DNA of 64,000 nucleotides from Chryseobacterium fluminis (GCF_026314945.1 NZ_CP111121.1:2108001-2172000), one strand, 5' to 3'; shown: positions 36,544 to 45,247, counted from the first letter of the stretch. Notes: generated by a model from the letters alone, not told the origin. A program made the numbers and translations.

Positions 36544-36957
36544 ATGGAACAGAAAATACATCAGGGAAGAAATGTGAAACGCTTTAGAGAAATGCTTGGA
36601 ATCAAGCAGGAGGCTTTAGCTTTTGACTTAGGCGAGGAATGGAATCAAAAAAAAATTTCTCTGTTGGAACAAAAAGATGTAATTGAAGATGATCTTTTGA
36701 AAGCAATTTCAAAAGCGCTTAAAATTCCTTTAGAGGCTTTTCAGAATTTTAATGAGGAGCAAGCTATCAACATAATATCAAATACATTCCACGACTTTAA
36801 AGATAACTCAGTTGCTTCTGCAATGAATTATCATTGTACATTTAATCCAATAGATAAAGTTGTTGAATTATATGATGAGAAAATTGCTTTGTACGAAAGA
36901 ATGCTGAAAGAGAAAGATGAAATGATGGAGAGGCTGGAGAAGCTAATCAGCAAATAA
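36544..36957 (+). CDS. XRE-family HTH regulator
   Basis: 137 residues from the ATG (MEQKIHQGRNVKRFREMLGI). Helix-turn-helix at about residues 8-62: IKQEALAFDLGEEWNQKKIS, LLKAISKALKIPLEAF. The C-terminal 60 residues form a charged coiled coil (DEKIALYERMLKEKDEMMER), probably for dimerisation. It is divergent from the three-gene unit with 180 bases between starts, so it likely controls that unit and itself. Confidence 0.8.
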   Translation: MEQKIHQGRNVKRFREMLGIKQEALAFDLGEEWNQKKISLLEQKDVIEDDLLKAISKALKIPLEAFQNFNEEQAINIISNTFHDFKDNSVASAMNYHCTFNPIDKVVELYDEKIALYERMLKEKDEMMERLEKLISK

Positions 36958-36994
36958 AAAATTAAGTAATTCGGGATAATTACTTTTTCATAGG

Positions 36995-37020
36995 AAAGGC
37001 TCGACTTAGGTTGAGCCTTT
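36995..37020 (+). terminator. terminator of the XRE regulator
   Basis: Stem AAAGGCTC / GAGCCTTT followed by T-run. Confidence 0.75.
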
Positions 37021-37397
37021 TTTGTGGCTAATATTAATTCGTGATCCTAATTTTGAAATGATGTTAATTATATCCAAATTATGGAATTACGTAATTTTAG
37101 CGTTATTTTCTTTGTTATTTTTGCTAAATGCACCCTTTAGTGAACTAAATTCATTGTATATATTAAAAAGAATTTTAAATTTATAAATCCTTAAAAACTA
37201 TTATAAACCATTGATAAAACCTAAATGAAAGAAAAAAGAATTCCTATCGATTAAATTAATTCTTAATAAAATGTTTCTTAATTGGAATAACTCAGAACAA
37301 CTTCAAGTTGTTTGACTTATGTTGCTATGAACTGTCATTATATCGCCTACTAGCTAAAATGACAAGCCTATAGACTTATCTTTAAAAACTAAAACCA
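37021..37397. other. AT-rich intergenic region upstream of Hachiman
   Basis: About 380 bases with no gene. It contains the 15-bp palindrome at 37297-37311 and a weak -7-like TATCTTTA at 37377-37384, 13 bases before the hamA start. Base composition is visibly more AT-rich than in the core, in keeping with transfer. Confidence 0.5.
37297..37311. promoter_or_regulatory. 15-bp palindrome upstream of hamA (operator candidate)
   Basis: ACAACTTCAAGTTGT: perfect 7-bp arms around one base, about 85 bases before the start codon. Short perfect dyads like this often bind dimeric HTH repressors; no regulator gene is directly adjacent except the XRE gene 340 bases upstream. Confidence 0.35.
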
Positions 37398-38225
37398 ATG
37401 TCACTAACCATTTTAAACAAAAAATGCAGTACTTGTAAAAAGTACAATTTTTCGGTATATAGCCACTCTTTAACCTTCAGTGAAGTAGATCAATATATTT
37501 TACAAATATTGTATGATGAAAGTAAACTGAATTATCTTTTTCAAAAAAACAATGCAATTTCTCCAAAACAAAGAATAATTCAATTACAAAGATTTATAGA
37601 AAACTCCTTTATAAACAGAGAGGCAAGTGTCAATGATGCGGAAATTTATACTTCTATTTCATCAAATCAAAATGAGACATATTACTCTTTTTTTGCAGAA
37701 GCACTTTTGGCAAGATTGAATATTGATTATGTTGATAATGATTTAATTACTGGTGTTATTGCTGTGAACGAAAATTTAACTAAAGTATCAACGGGCGCAG
37801 ACGTATGTATGTTTTCTGATACAACCTTAGTACTAGGCGAAGCAAAATTTTATAAAACTTTAAATAAAGGTATTCATTCTATAATTGAAGATAGCAGCTT
37901 TAATAGCAAATTATCAGATTTTATAAAAAACGTAACAAGTTCAGATACAGAAATTATACTTAAAGATATTACTGGAGACATCTGCGAAAAAACTTCGGAC
38001 GAAATCAAACAATTGCCACTCATTTTATCTGGATTTGTCTTGCATACTAGAAATCAATCTGACACTTATCAAGTTACCTATGATCTAGTTGATAATATCA
38101 AAATATCCAATTTCCCACCACATTATAATATTCATTTATATCATTTACCTGTTGAATCTAAAAGCGAATTGATATATAAAGCTCAAAGGGCAGCTTTGGA
38201 TTTAATTATTGATCTTAAAAACTAA
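37398..38225 (+). CDS. hamA: Hachiman nuclease subunit HamA (DUF1837)
   Basis: 275 residues. The central block ADVCMFSDTTLVLGEAKFYK (about residues 135-155) is the PD-(D/E)XK-like active site of HamA/DUF1837, with Asp, Glu and Lys in place. LIGRIMxx-type helicase motifs are absent, as expected for HamA. In the Hachiman system HamA is a DNA nuclease held in check by the helicase HamB and released on phage or DNA damage. The hamB start follows two bases after the stop. Codon use is strongly AT-rich compared with the core. Confidence 0.85.
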   Translation: MSLTILNKKCSTCKKYNFSVYSHSLTFSEVDQYILQILYDESKLNYLFQKNNAISPKQRIIQLQRFIENSFINREASVNDAEIYTSISSNQNETYYSFFAEALLARLNIDYVDNDLITGVIAVNENLTKVSTGADVCMFSDTTLVLGEAKFYKTLNKGIHSIIEDSSFNSKLSDFIKNVTSSDTEIILKDITGDICEKTSDEIKQLPLILSGFVLHTRNQSDTYQVTYDLVDNIKISNFPPHYNIHLYHLPVESKSELIYKAQRAALDLIIDLKN

Positions 38226-38227
38226 TT

Positions 38228-39607
38228 ATGATAAATCAAAAAAATAGAGAATCTATAATCAAACTTTTAGATGATTCTGAAAGCGACGTAAATGTTGAAG
38301 ATCTTTTCCTTTATGAATTGTCTCCATACTATAATGAGAAAAAAAATGATTCTTTTTTTTCTAAGCAATTGGAATTCATACAAATTAGTAATTTATTGAA
38401 TCATAATGATAGTAATATTTCTTTTACTCCAGAGCAGGTAAAAATTTACAATCAAATTATTGAAAATGAAAGAGTGTTAATTTCTGCACCAACAAGCTTT
38501 GGTAAAACGATGTTGGTGAAAGAATTTATTTTTAATGAACAGCCTAGTGTGATAGTCTTTTTAGTACCTACAAATTCTTTGGCAGATGAGTTGATAGAAG
38601 ATTTTAATTCTTTATTTAAACCTTTAGGATATACCATTTATGATACAATAAAAGAACAGAGTATTATTGGTGATAAAAGTATTTTTATTGGAACTCAAGA
38701 GAAATACTATCAAATTTTTCAATATTTTAATTTAAGGATAAACTTATTTGTGATAGATGAAGCTTATAAGTTAAGTGATAAAATTAACAGTAGTAGAGAA
38801 GTATTATTAAACAGAACTTTTATCGATACGCTGAATGTGGCTGATAAAGTTGTTTTATTATTACCGCTAGTTAATGAAATTAATGGATTAGATAATTTGA
38901 ATTTTAAAACTTTAACTTCTGATTATGCTCCTGTAGCTAAGAATTTCATTCCACTTAAATCTTTTAGCAAGATTTTACTAGAAGATATCAAAAATAGCAC
39001 TGAAAGTAATCTGATATATTTTAATTCTCCATCAGATGTAGAAACTTTTTTTTTGGACAAAATAGATTTTTCTTTAAATGAAGATAGCAAAATCTCTGAA
39101 GGTTGGATTGATCGTGTGGAATCTGATTTTCATCCAGAATGGGCTCCTATAAAGGCAATTAAAAACGGTATAGGAATACATTATGGACCTATGCCAAAAT
39201 TCATACAAAAAAAAGTAATTGATCTCTTTAATTCTTCAGAACTAAAAACATTGCTTGCTACATCTTCTGTAATCGAAGGAGTTAATACAACAACAAAAAA
39301 CATATACATTACGACAGCAACAAAAATTTTAGGAGATAAAAACCTAATTAAATTTAAAAATCTTATTGGAAGAGCTGGACGTTTGGGAAAGCATAAAGTT
39401 GGAAATGTATTTTATCAAGAAATGCATCAAAAACATTTTGATGAGGCAAACAAACCATATGAAGATATTAGTTTAAATTTTATCATTCAAAATGAGAACG
39501 AAATTATAGAAATCAATAGAGAAGAAGAATATAATTCTAGCAAAATTAATGATGTTGTAGAAAATAAGACTGGAGACGAGTTTAAAATTAAAACTCAAGG
39601 CTTGTAA
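38228..39607 (+). pseudogene. hamB: Hachiman helicase subunit HamB, 3'-truncated by an IS
   Basis: 459 residues remain. Helicase motifs: SAPTSFGKTMLVKEF (Walker A), VFLVPTNSLADEL (Ia), LFVIDEAYKLSD (DEAD/H-like box), GIGIHYGPMPKFIQKK, TSSVIEGVNTTTKNIYI and LIGRAGRLGKHKVG (motif VI). Both RecA-like lobes are therefore present. The frame then ends in TQGL with a stop codon supplied by the inserted IS; known HamB proteins continue well past motif VI. The missing C-terminal region probably destroys or alters control of HamA. Confidence 0.85.
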
Positions 39608-39679
39608 ATCGTCAGCAAAAAGTGGACATTAGACATTAAAAATTTAAGGAGTGTTTTCATAAAAAGAGTAATTTTAATT

Positions 39680-40033
39680 ATGGCAACACCGAAAAAGAAA
39701 CCGACCGAGAAATTCGTAAAAGATATTCGGCAGAACACCCGCAGAATATTCACTGCAGAGCAAAAGATTTTAATCGTGATGGAAGGTCTTCGAGCGGAGA
39801 CTTCCGTAGCCGAACTTTGCAGGAACCATAATATTGCACAGTCGCAGTTTTATGCCTGGAACAAGGAGTTTATGGAAGCAGGAAAGAAGCGCTTAAATGG
39901 AGATGTCGCTCGCGAGGCTACGAGTGATGAAGTATCAGATCTGAAGAAGGAAAATGCACGTTTGAAAGAGATCGTAGCTGATCTGGTCGTTCGCTATGAC
40001 ATTGTAAAAAAAAGTTTAGACAGGCTGGATTAA
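39680..40033 (+). CDS. transposase OrfA (HTH), copy 2
   Basis: 117 residues, identical to copy 1: a HTH domain with AELCRNHNIAQSQFYAW followed by a zipper-like helix. It lies 72 bases inside the left end of the element. Confidence 0.87.
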   Translation: MATPKKKPTEKFVKDIRQNTRRIFTAEQKILIVMEGLRAETSVAELCRNHNIAQSQFYAWNKEFMEAGKKRLNGDVAREATSDEVSDLKKENARLKEIVADLVVRYDIVKKSLDRLD

Positions 40034-40053
40034 TCGATAAATACAGGAAATAT

Positions 40054-41037
40054 ATGAGATTATCGGCAGCTGAGAAATACGAGATCATTCAAACGGTAAC
40101 CACAAGTGAACTCGGCGTGAAACGAACCTTGGAAAGTTTTGGAATTGCTAGAAGCAGCTTTTACAAATGGTATCAAAGCTACTTGGAAAACGGCTATGAT
40201 GGCTTGGAAACTACGAAAAGAACAAACCATAGGCAATGGAACAGCATTCCTGAAAGACAGAAAGATCTGGTAGTAGAGATCGCTTTGGAACACACCGAAT
40301 TATCTGCAAGGGAACTGGCCTACAAAATTACCGATGAGCAAAGTGTTTTTATTTCAGAATCTAGTGTTTACCGGATTTTGAAGCAAAGAGACTTAATCCC
40401 GGCACCGAATCATTTTCTTCTTTCGGCAGCAAATGAGTTCAAAGACAAAACGGAATTTGTGCATCAAATGTGGCAGACAGATTTTACTTATTTCAAGATC
40501 ATAGGCTGGGGATGGTACTATCTGAGCACGATCTTGGACGATTACAGCCGCTACATCATTCACTGGGAGCTATGCGACTCAATGAAAGCCGAAGATGTGA
40601 AACGAACGGTGGACACAGCCATTAAAAAAGCAAAATTAAAGACCAAAGCCAAACCGAAACTGCTCTCGGACAACGGTTCCTGCTACGTCTCCAATGAGTT
40701 GAAAAGCTATCTGAAAGACGATTTAAGGATGAAACAGGTTCACGGAAAACCAATGCATCCGCAGACCCAGGGCAAGATTGAACGTTATCACAGAACGATG
40801 AAAAATGTAGTGAAACTAAATCATTTTTATCATCCCGAGGAACTCATCCAGGCACTGGAGAAGTTTGTAGAAAACTACAATAACAAGCGCTATCACGAGT
40901 CGATAAATAACCTCACTCCAGCAGATGTGTACTTCGGAAGATCAGAACAGATTTTGGAAAAAAGAAAGCAAACAAAAGCGGAATCCATCCGAAAAAGAAG
41001 ACAAATATATAACCAACAAAAATTAGTAAGTTTATAA
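40054..41037 (+). CDS. transposase OrfB (DDE), copy 2
   Basis: 327 residues, identical to copy 1, with the DDE set in TDFTYF, LLSDNGS and GKIERYH. All catalytic residues are present, so the element may still move. It ends 59 bases before the right terminus. Confidence 0.87.
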   Translation: MRLSAAEKYEIIQTVTTSELGVKRTLESFGIARSSFYKWYQSYLENGYDGLETTKRTNHRQWNSIPERQKDLVVEIALEHTELSARELAYKITDEQSVFISESSVYRILKQRDLIPAPNHFLLSAANEFKDKTEFVHQMWQTDFTYFKIIGWGWYYLSTILDDYSRYIIHWELCDSMKAEDVKRTVDTAIKKAKLKTKAKPKLLSDNGSCYVSNELKSYLKDDLRMKQVHGKPMHPQTQGKIERYHRTMKNVVKLNHFYHPEELIQALEKFVENYNNKRYHESINNLTPADVYFGRSEQILEKRKQTKAESIRKRRQIYNQQKLVSL

Positions 41038-41096
41038 ATCGAAAATCCTCCTTAAGGATTTAAACTAAAATGTCTAAGTTGGTTTGAAGACGTACA

Positions 41097-41249
41097 GTCT
41101 AGGTCCCAATGTTGTATTAGGAGTTGAAGTTCCTCCTATGAACCGTTTTCCGTTATAGTCCATCCCGCTTCCCATTCCATCACTGAAACCGCTTCCGGTA
41201 TTGGTGTAGGTACCGCTTCCTAATCCGGACAATCCATTAAAACTTAAAA
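41097..41249 (-). pseudogene. Rhs cassette 15: core fragment cut by the IS
   Basis: Encodes only [38 protein letters not shown] and LGPR, then stops at the IS end. This Gly/Ser/Thr-rich segment recurs in several cassettes of the array (for example 51087-50900 and 57479-57300), where it continues [19 protein letters not shown]. It is the left-most surviving piece of the Rhs array. Confidence 0.85.
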
Positions 41250-41282
41250 TTAACCCTAGCAATTTTTACTAGGGTTAATTTT
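41246..41282. repeat. R2 hairpin repeat, copy 1
   Basis: AAAATTAACCCTAG / CTAGGGTTAATTTT, a perfect 14-bp stem. The family core CCCTAG...CTAGGG recurs at the ends of cassettes. T-runs on both strands suit a bidirectional terminator. Confidence 0.75.
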
Positions 41283-41376
41283 TAGTGAATCATGAATTAA
41301 TTTTGCGAGATCGGCTATGTATAATGTGCCAAACTACAAATTTTTCATATTATAATTGCTAGATTAAAATGTATTA

Positions 41377-42075
41377 TTAATTTATTATTTCAAAACCAAC
41401 ACTAGTAAATTGCTCGTAAAAATCACTAAATAAAATATTTTTTGAAAAATATTTTTTGAAATTCCTATATCCTTTTATTTTTAAAGATGGTATTTTTTCT
41501 CTTTTTTTCATGGATTCACCAATACTAACTAAACAATCTCTAAAAGAATGAAATTCAGTACCAAAATAACCGTATGAATTAAAAAATGCTTTTCCAATTT
41601 CATAATATACATCCAAATCAGTTGCAACTTTCGATAAATCAATGACTATAATAGAAGAGGTATTATCTATATTTTCTCTAACTCCACTTAATAAACAACA
41701 TCCTCTTAAATAGTAGTATTTTTCTTTATTTGTCAATTCATACCATCTTATTTTTTCTCTTTTATCTGAAAGCAACTTAAAATTATCTATATATCCTTGA
41801 TTGTATAATCCTAAAGGATTATTGAGAATTCCCATCAAAATAATTTCTCTATTCTTGACTAGAATATCAGAAGTATTAAAAATATAATCATTTTTGAAAG
41901 TTTTGAAAGATACTCTTATTACTAAATTCTGATTGGATATTTCTCCAAATTGCATATTGATAGATTTAATATCATTCTTTTTAATAATTACTTTGTCGAA
42001 ATCCTTTTTGCCAATAAGCTTGATATAACTAGTTATTAATAAGGTTTTTTCGCTTAATAAAAATTCTATTTCCAT
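41377..42075 (-). CDS. barstar-like immunity protein (cassette 14)
   Basis: 232 residues. The C-terminal part has the barstar pattern: IIVIDLSKVATDLDVYYEIG, AFFNSYGYFGTEFHSFRDCL (strand, helix, YFG, then helix with Asp-Cys-Leu). Barstar inhibits barnase-type RNases by covering the active site. The N-terminal 115 residues are an extra domain. The start codon overlaps the end of the toxin tail by 10 bases. The gene is intact although its toxin is reduced to a tail. Confidence 0.7.
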   Translation of the reverse strand: MEIEFLLSEKTLLITSYIKLIGKKDFDKVIIKKNDIKSINMQFGEISNQNLVIRVSFKTFKNDYIFNTSDILVKNREIILMGILNNPLGLYNQGYIDNFKLLSDKREKIRWYELTNKEKYYYLRGCCLLSGVRENIDNTSSIIVIDLSKVATDLDVYYEIGKAFFNSYGYFGTEFHSFRDCLVSIGESMKKREKIPSLKIKGYRNFKKYFSKNILFSDFYEQFTSVGFEIIN

Positions 42076-42178
42076 TTTACTGCTGAACTTGTTGTTATTT
42101 GTATAATTTTAGTATAATCATGATTTATAACTAATCCCCATCTTCCATCAGGATGCTGAACTATTCTACTGCTATACC
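42066..42178 (-). pseudogene. toxin tail remnant (cassette 14)
   Basis: Only about 35 codons remain, ending QHPDGRWGLVINHDYTKI and QITTSSAVKWK. It joins directly to an R2 hairpin, with no Rhs core. Strand pattern and barstar partner suggest the last strands of a barnase/BECR-type RNase; this is inference from the partner. Confidence 0.55.
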
Positions 42179-42197
42179 CTAGCAATTTTACTAGGGT
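42176..42197. repeat. R2 hairpin repeat, copy 2
   Basis: ACCCTAG / CTAGGGT with an AATTTTA-type loop, followed by TTAATTTATAGTGAATTATT, which is shared with the copies at 41246 and 51116. Confidence 0.7.
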
Positions 42198-42281
42198 TAA
42201 TTTATAGTGAATTATTGAATAAAATCTGTAAGATGATTTTCTTCTATTTCATGCTTTGTCTTAAGGACTACTAATTATTAG

Positions 42282-42776
42282 TTAATCATTACAATAAATT
42301 GAAGAAGATTTTGGAATTTGCTTATTAAATTTTATATATCTATTTGTCACATTATCCTTTCCTATCTCGTCACCCATCTCATATGCTTTTAACATTGTAA
42401 ATGTACCAAACTTACTTGAAAAATTATATTTTGGATCATCTACTCCGATAGATAAAATTTTAGAAATATCTGTATATGCTTTTTTGTAGTTGTTTTTTTC
42501 AGCCATAAGAATTGCATAGTATAAAAATTCCTTATCATAGCCATTTATTACAAATTGCTTATAACATTTTTGATAAGAAATAGTATCTCCTTTTATTATT
42601 GCATTTTTTAAGCTTTCTTCTATATCTTTATTGATGAACGGAAGATTAGACATCTCAGAGGTTGTAGCAAAAGGTTGCTTTGCGATATTATGACTATCTT
42701 CTGTGATAGCATCCTTTTTACTTACCTTACCACAACCTAATAATACTATCGTTGCAATTAATATACTTTTCTTCAT
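42282..42776 (-). CDS. lipoprotein immunity candidate (cassette 13)
   Basis: 164 residues with a lipoprotein signal (SILIATIVLLGCGK). The mature part is helical (KNAIIKGDTISYQKCYKQFV, YAILMAEKNNYKKAY). It starts eight bases after the caspase-like toxin tip, the position of an immunity gene. A lipoprotein would act in the periplasm or on the outer membrane, suggesting that the toxin acts there. No family recognised. Confidence 0.55.
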   Translation of the reverse strand: MKKSILIATIVLLGCGKVSKKDAITEDSHNIAKQPFATTSEMSNLPFINKDIEESLKNAIIKGDTISYQKCYKQFVINGYDKEFLYYAILMAEKNNYKKAYTDISKILSIGVDDPKYNFSSKFGTFTMLKAYEMGDEIGKDNVTNRYIKFNKQIPKSSSIYCND

Positions 42777-42784
42777 TTTATAAT

Positions 42785-43538
42785 TTATTGAAAATTTTTA
42801 AATCTTTGTCTAAATGTCTTATAAGCTTCACCTGTCAGAAATTTTCCATTTCTATAAAAAACAATAACTCCCATACCATCTCCTGAATTTAGTCTTTTAT
42901 TTACATTTTGTATTCCTTTAACCGATTCGTCATATGATACATAACCATGAAAGGCTACCACTGTTAAATTTGGGTGTGCAGCAGATATTTTCATTTCTAA
43001 AGACTCGTCATCCTTAGTGGCAGTACCTGATCTACAAACATACAATATCAAAACAGCATTTTTTATGGTATCAACATTTTTCCAGTTTTTATTTTAACCT
43101 TCATCGACTTATCAAAATTTTCTGCCTTTCTGATAAATGTATTGTCGCCATCCATATTCCACCAAAATCGCCATGCCCAAAAGCTCTAAAAATACCGTCT
43201 CCTTTGGTATTTTTAAATCGCGAATACATTTCATCAAATTTGTTATGAAAGTTTGGAAGATCACCTTTACCAAAGAAATTTGTAGGCTCTTCATCTAAAT
43301 TAGCAAGCCAATTTTGAAATAAATTAGCTTCTTCATTAATGTTCTCTGCCCCAAACTTTGTAAAATCAATATGCGAAAACGGATTTTTTCCGTCTCCATT
43401 CAAAAGAGAAAAAGTAGCCGAAACCGATTGAAATTTGCAGACCGTCCTGCATCCATATTTTCTTTGTAGTTCATGAAAGCATTAATGGCATCCTAACCCG
43501 TATAAGTTTTGGCGTCATTTCTATCTGGATTTTAAAAT
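42785..43538 (-). pseudogene. Rhs cassette 13: caspase-like toxin tip, broken
   Basis: Starts at the NPDxNDAKTYTG boundary of the Rhs core. An in-frame TAG replaces the Gln of the conserved GQDAINAF. Three further single-base losses follow: one in the NFKS region, one before MDGDNTFIRK, and one in an A-run (KTGK to NVDTIKNAV). The toxin part has FGHGDFGG (His-Gly) and later VLILYVCRSGT (hydrophobic strand then Cys), the His/Cys order of clan CD caspase-like peptidases. It ends FRQRFKNFQ. The family call is moderate; the breakage is certain. Confidence 0.65.
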
Positions 43539-43540
43539 TA

Positions 43541-43564
43541 AACCCTAGCAATTTTACTAGGGTT
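43541..43564. repeat. R2 hairpin repeat, copy 3
   Basis: AACCCTAG / CTAGGGTT directly before the NPDG boundary of cassette 13, so the joint between cassettes is at this point. Confidence 0.7.
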
Positions 43565-43646
43565 AATTTATAAATTCGTAGGATCAAGTTACATACTAGT
43601 AAGATAGGATAATTATCTTCCCCAAAGCAGGTATTAATTTTAGTAA

Positions 43647-44084
43647 TCAACTACTGATAAGCATAGCCTTGTTATAAGATATTTCAGAATTATTGGATCG
43701 TAATAAAGTAATACCTGGGACATCATTATCCTTTTCTTCAGCAATAAAAAACGAGCTATCGCCAATTAAGATCCACTCATAAGGATCATCGTTTCGGCTA
43801 CTTACTAAAACTTCTTCGTTTAAGTATTTAGATACCTCAATTCCAAACAAAAAATTACATCCAAAAACAGTTGTAATATTATTATCATCATTAAGATAAA
43901 CATTTAATTCAACATAAAACTCTGAAACATTATCCAATATTCTATTTTCAAATCTTATTTCAAAATTTTCAGGGTTTAATAGATCACCTATATATTCTTC
44001 GTCACATTTAAAAATATTACTTAACATTTGGGTTATATGGGCATTTCCTTCGCTTTTTTTTAGATAACAGATATAACTATACAT
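43647..44084 (-). CDS. immunity candidate (cassette 12)
   Basis: 145 residues, acidic and cytoplasmic-looking (no signal). YICYLKKSEGNAHITQMLSN, LLNPENFEIRFENRILDNVS, YEWILIGDSSFFIAEEKDND. It starts four bases after the stop of a toxin-tip fragment. No family recognised; immunity is inferred from position and size. Confidence 0.5.
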   Translation of the reverse strand: MYSYICYLKKSEGNAHITQMLSNIFKCDEEYIGDLLNPENFEIRFENRILDNVSEFYVELNVYLNDDNNITTVFGCNFLFGIEVSKYLNEEVLVSSRNDDPYEWILIGDSSFFIAEEKDNDVPGITLLRSNNSEISYNKAMLISS

Positions 44085-44088
44085 ATTT

Positions 44089-44331
44089 TTAATATTTCTT
44101 TATAAATTCTCTTGCAAAATTTGCATCTGTTGAGAAAATTCCGGCTCCTTGTAATGCATGATTTAATTTTATTGCAGGAACTTTCTTCACCAATTGAATA
44201 GCCTTAATTTGTCCTTGTGTTAAATCTATAAAGTCTGGCGCTCCTCCACTTTTAGGAAATAATGTAGCTCTCAACATATCTGCGCTCTCCTTAATTCTTT
44301 TCTCAAACACACTAAATTGCAAAGCATTTTG
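44089..44331 (-). pseudogene. toxin-tip fragment without Rhs core (cassette 12)
   Basis: About 77 codons: FEKRIKESADMLRATLFPKS, DFIDLTQGQIKAIQLVKKVP, LNHALQGAGIFSTDANFARE. The only start is TTG, and the 5' side joins straight to a terminator hairpin. It is the 3' end of a toxin gene whose front is lost. Family not recognised. Confidence 0.5.
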
Positions 44332-44370
44332 TAAACAAAAAACCTCGTAAATTGCGAGGTTTTTTGTTTA
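44332..44370. terminator. 16-bp perfect hairpin between cassettes 12 and 11
   Basis: TAAACAAAAAACCTCG / CGAGGTTTTTTGTTTA with a 7-base loop, T-rich on both strands. It marks the joint between two cassettes. Confidence 0.8.
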
Positions 44371-44408
44371 CAAAGGAACGAGCGAGACACTCGTATCATC
44401 TGAGGTAA

Positions 44409-44607
44409 TCAAATACTGTTTGTGTTGAACCATAAATCATTTGCTGAAAAAATATTATAATTAATTTCCCAATCTAATAATTGATTTTTCAAAATATTAT
44501 AATCTAGTTTTAAATTCTTGTCATCCAAATTGTCAACAATAATTGTACACAAAAATGGAAATTGATTTTTATTTAAGCGGACAATATTTTCATAGTTTTT
44601 TATTCAT
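44409..44607 (-). pseudogene. frameshifted small gene (second immunity-like gene of cassette 11)
   Basis: ATG AAT AAA followed by a run of A leads to an early stop. Removing one A gives a 65-residue protein with NIVRLNKNQFPFLCTIIVDN, DYNILKNQLLDWEINYNIFS and WFNTNSI at the end. It lies about 100 bases after the zinc-ribbon immunity gene. Function unknown. Confidence 0.45.
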
Positions 44608-44710
44608 TACCACAAATATAAAAAAATCAACCCTTTTATTCTATACCTAAACATTATCCCAAAGATTTATTTCTATTGTTCTGTTTTCATATACAAAGTT
44701 GTATGATTGA

Positions 44711-45247
44711 TTAAATTGGACTGGGTTTAATGTTTTTTAACCTTATAAAAGAAGCAGGTGCCGGAACAATCAACTTTTCTCCTATATTCTGTTTATTATT
44801 ATTTTCATCAACTACGCATAAACATATATCACATTCAAAGACTAATTTTTCAGAGTCAATTTCTACAAATGCACGAAGATTATCATCATGGCAACAAGGA
44901 CAATCTTTATCAGATTTAAACACCAAAAGATTAAATATAATGTCTCTCGTATGTATAATTGCCCATTGAGGAGAATCAACTTTGGATTGTATAATATCAT
45001 ATTGAATAATTTCATCTAATGAATACCAAACAACATTATCTGCATAAAAGATCTCTTCTATATTTAGCTTTTCATAATAACTGAAGTAATCTTTATATAA
45101 ATTTTGTATTTGAACATCCTTTAACTCTTTTATTTCTTGTGTCCAATCTAGTAATAATTTCAATAAAGAGTAAGCATCCAAATTATCTCTATCCTGGATT
45201 ATACTCTGTTTTAATTGTTCCCATTTTCTTAATATAATATGACTCAT
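44711..45247 (-). CDS. immunity candidate with zinc ribbon (cassette 11)
   Basis: 178 residues. The N-terminal 100 residues are helical (LLLDWTQEIKELKDVQIQNL, NVVWYSLDEIIQYD); near the C-terminus, CPCCHDDN and CDICLCV form a four-Cys zinc site. The start overlaps the EndoU-like tip's true stop by one base (TAATG), so the two were translated together. No family recognised; immunity is inferred from coupling. Confidence 0.6.
   Translation of the reverse strand: MSHIILRKWEQLKQSIIQDRDNLDAYSLLKLLLDWTQEIKELKDVQIQNLYKDYFSYYEKLNIEEIFYADNVVWYSLDEIIQYDIIQSKVDSPQWAIIHTRDIIFNLLVFKSDKDCPCCHDDNLRAFVEIDSEKLVFECDICLCVVDENNNKQNIGEKLIVPAPASFIRLKNIKPSPI

Larger units (their letters stand above)
39603..41096 (+). 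mobile_element. insertion sequence, two-ORF IS3-like, copy 2 (1,494 bp)
   Basis: Same element as at 30809-32302 in inverted orientation, same length and same proteins. The left end TGTAAATC follows hamB; the right end GACGTACA meets Rhs debris. The flanks share no direct repeat, so the two sides do not come from one simple insertion. Confidence 0.88.

Noticed and set aside
29238..37020. Direct repeat of the tRNA-Gln 3' end as attR
   Set aside because: I found no second copy of the tRNA 3' end within the window.
44730..44969. 79-codon plus-strand frame
   Set aside because: Antisense of the zinc-ribbon immunity gene; composition is typical of a shadow frame.
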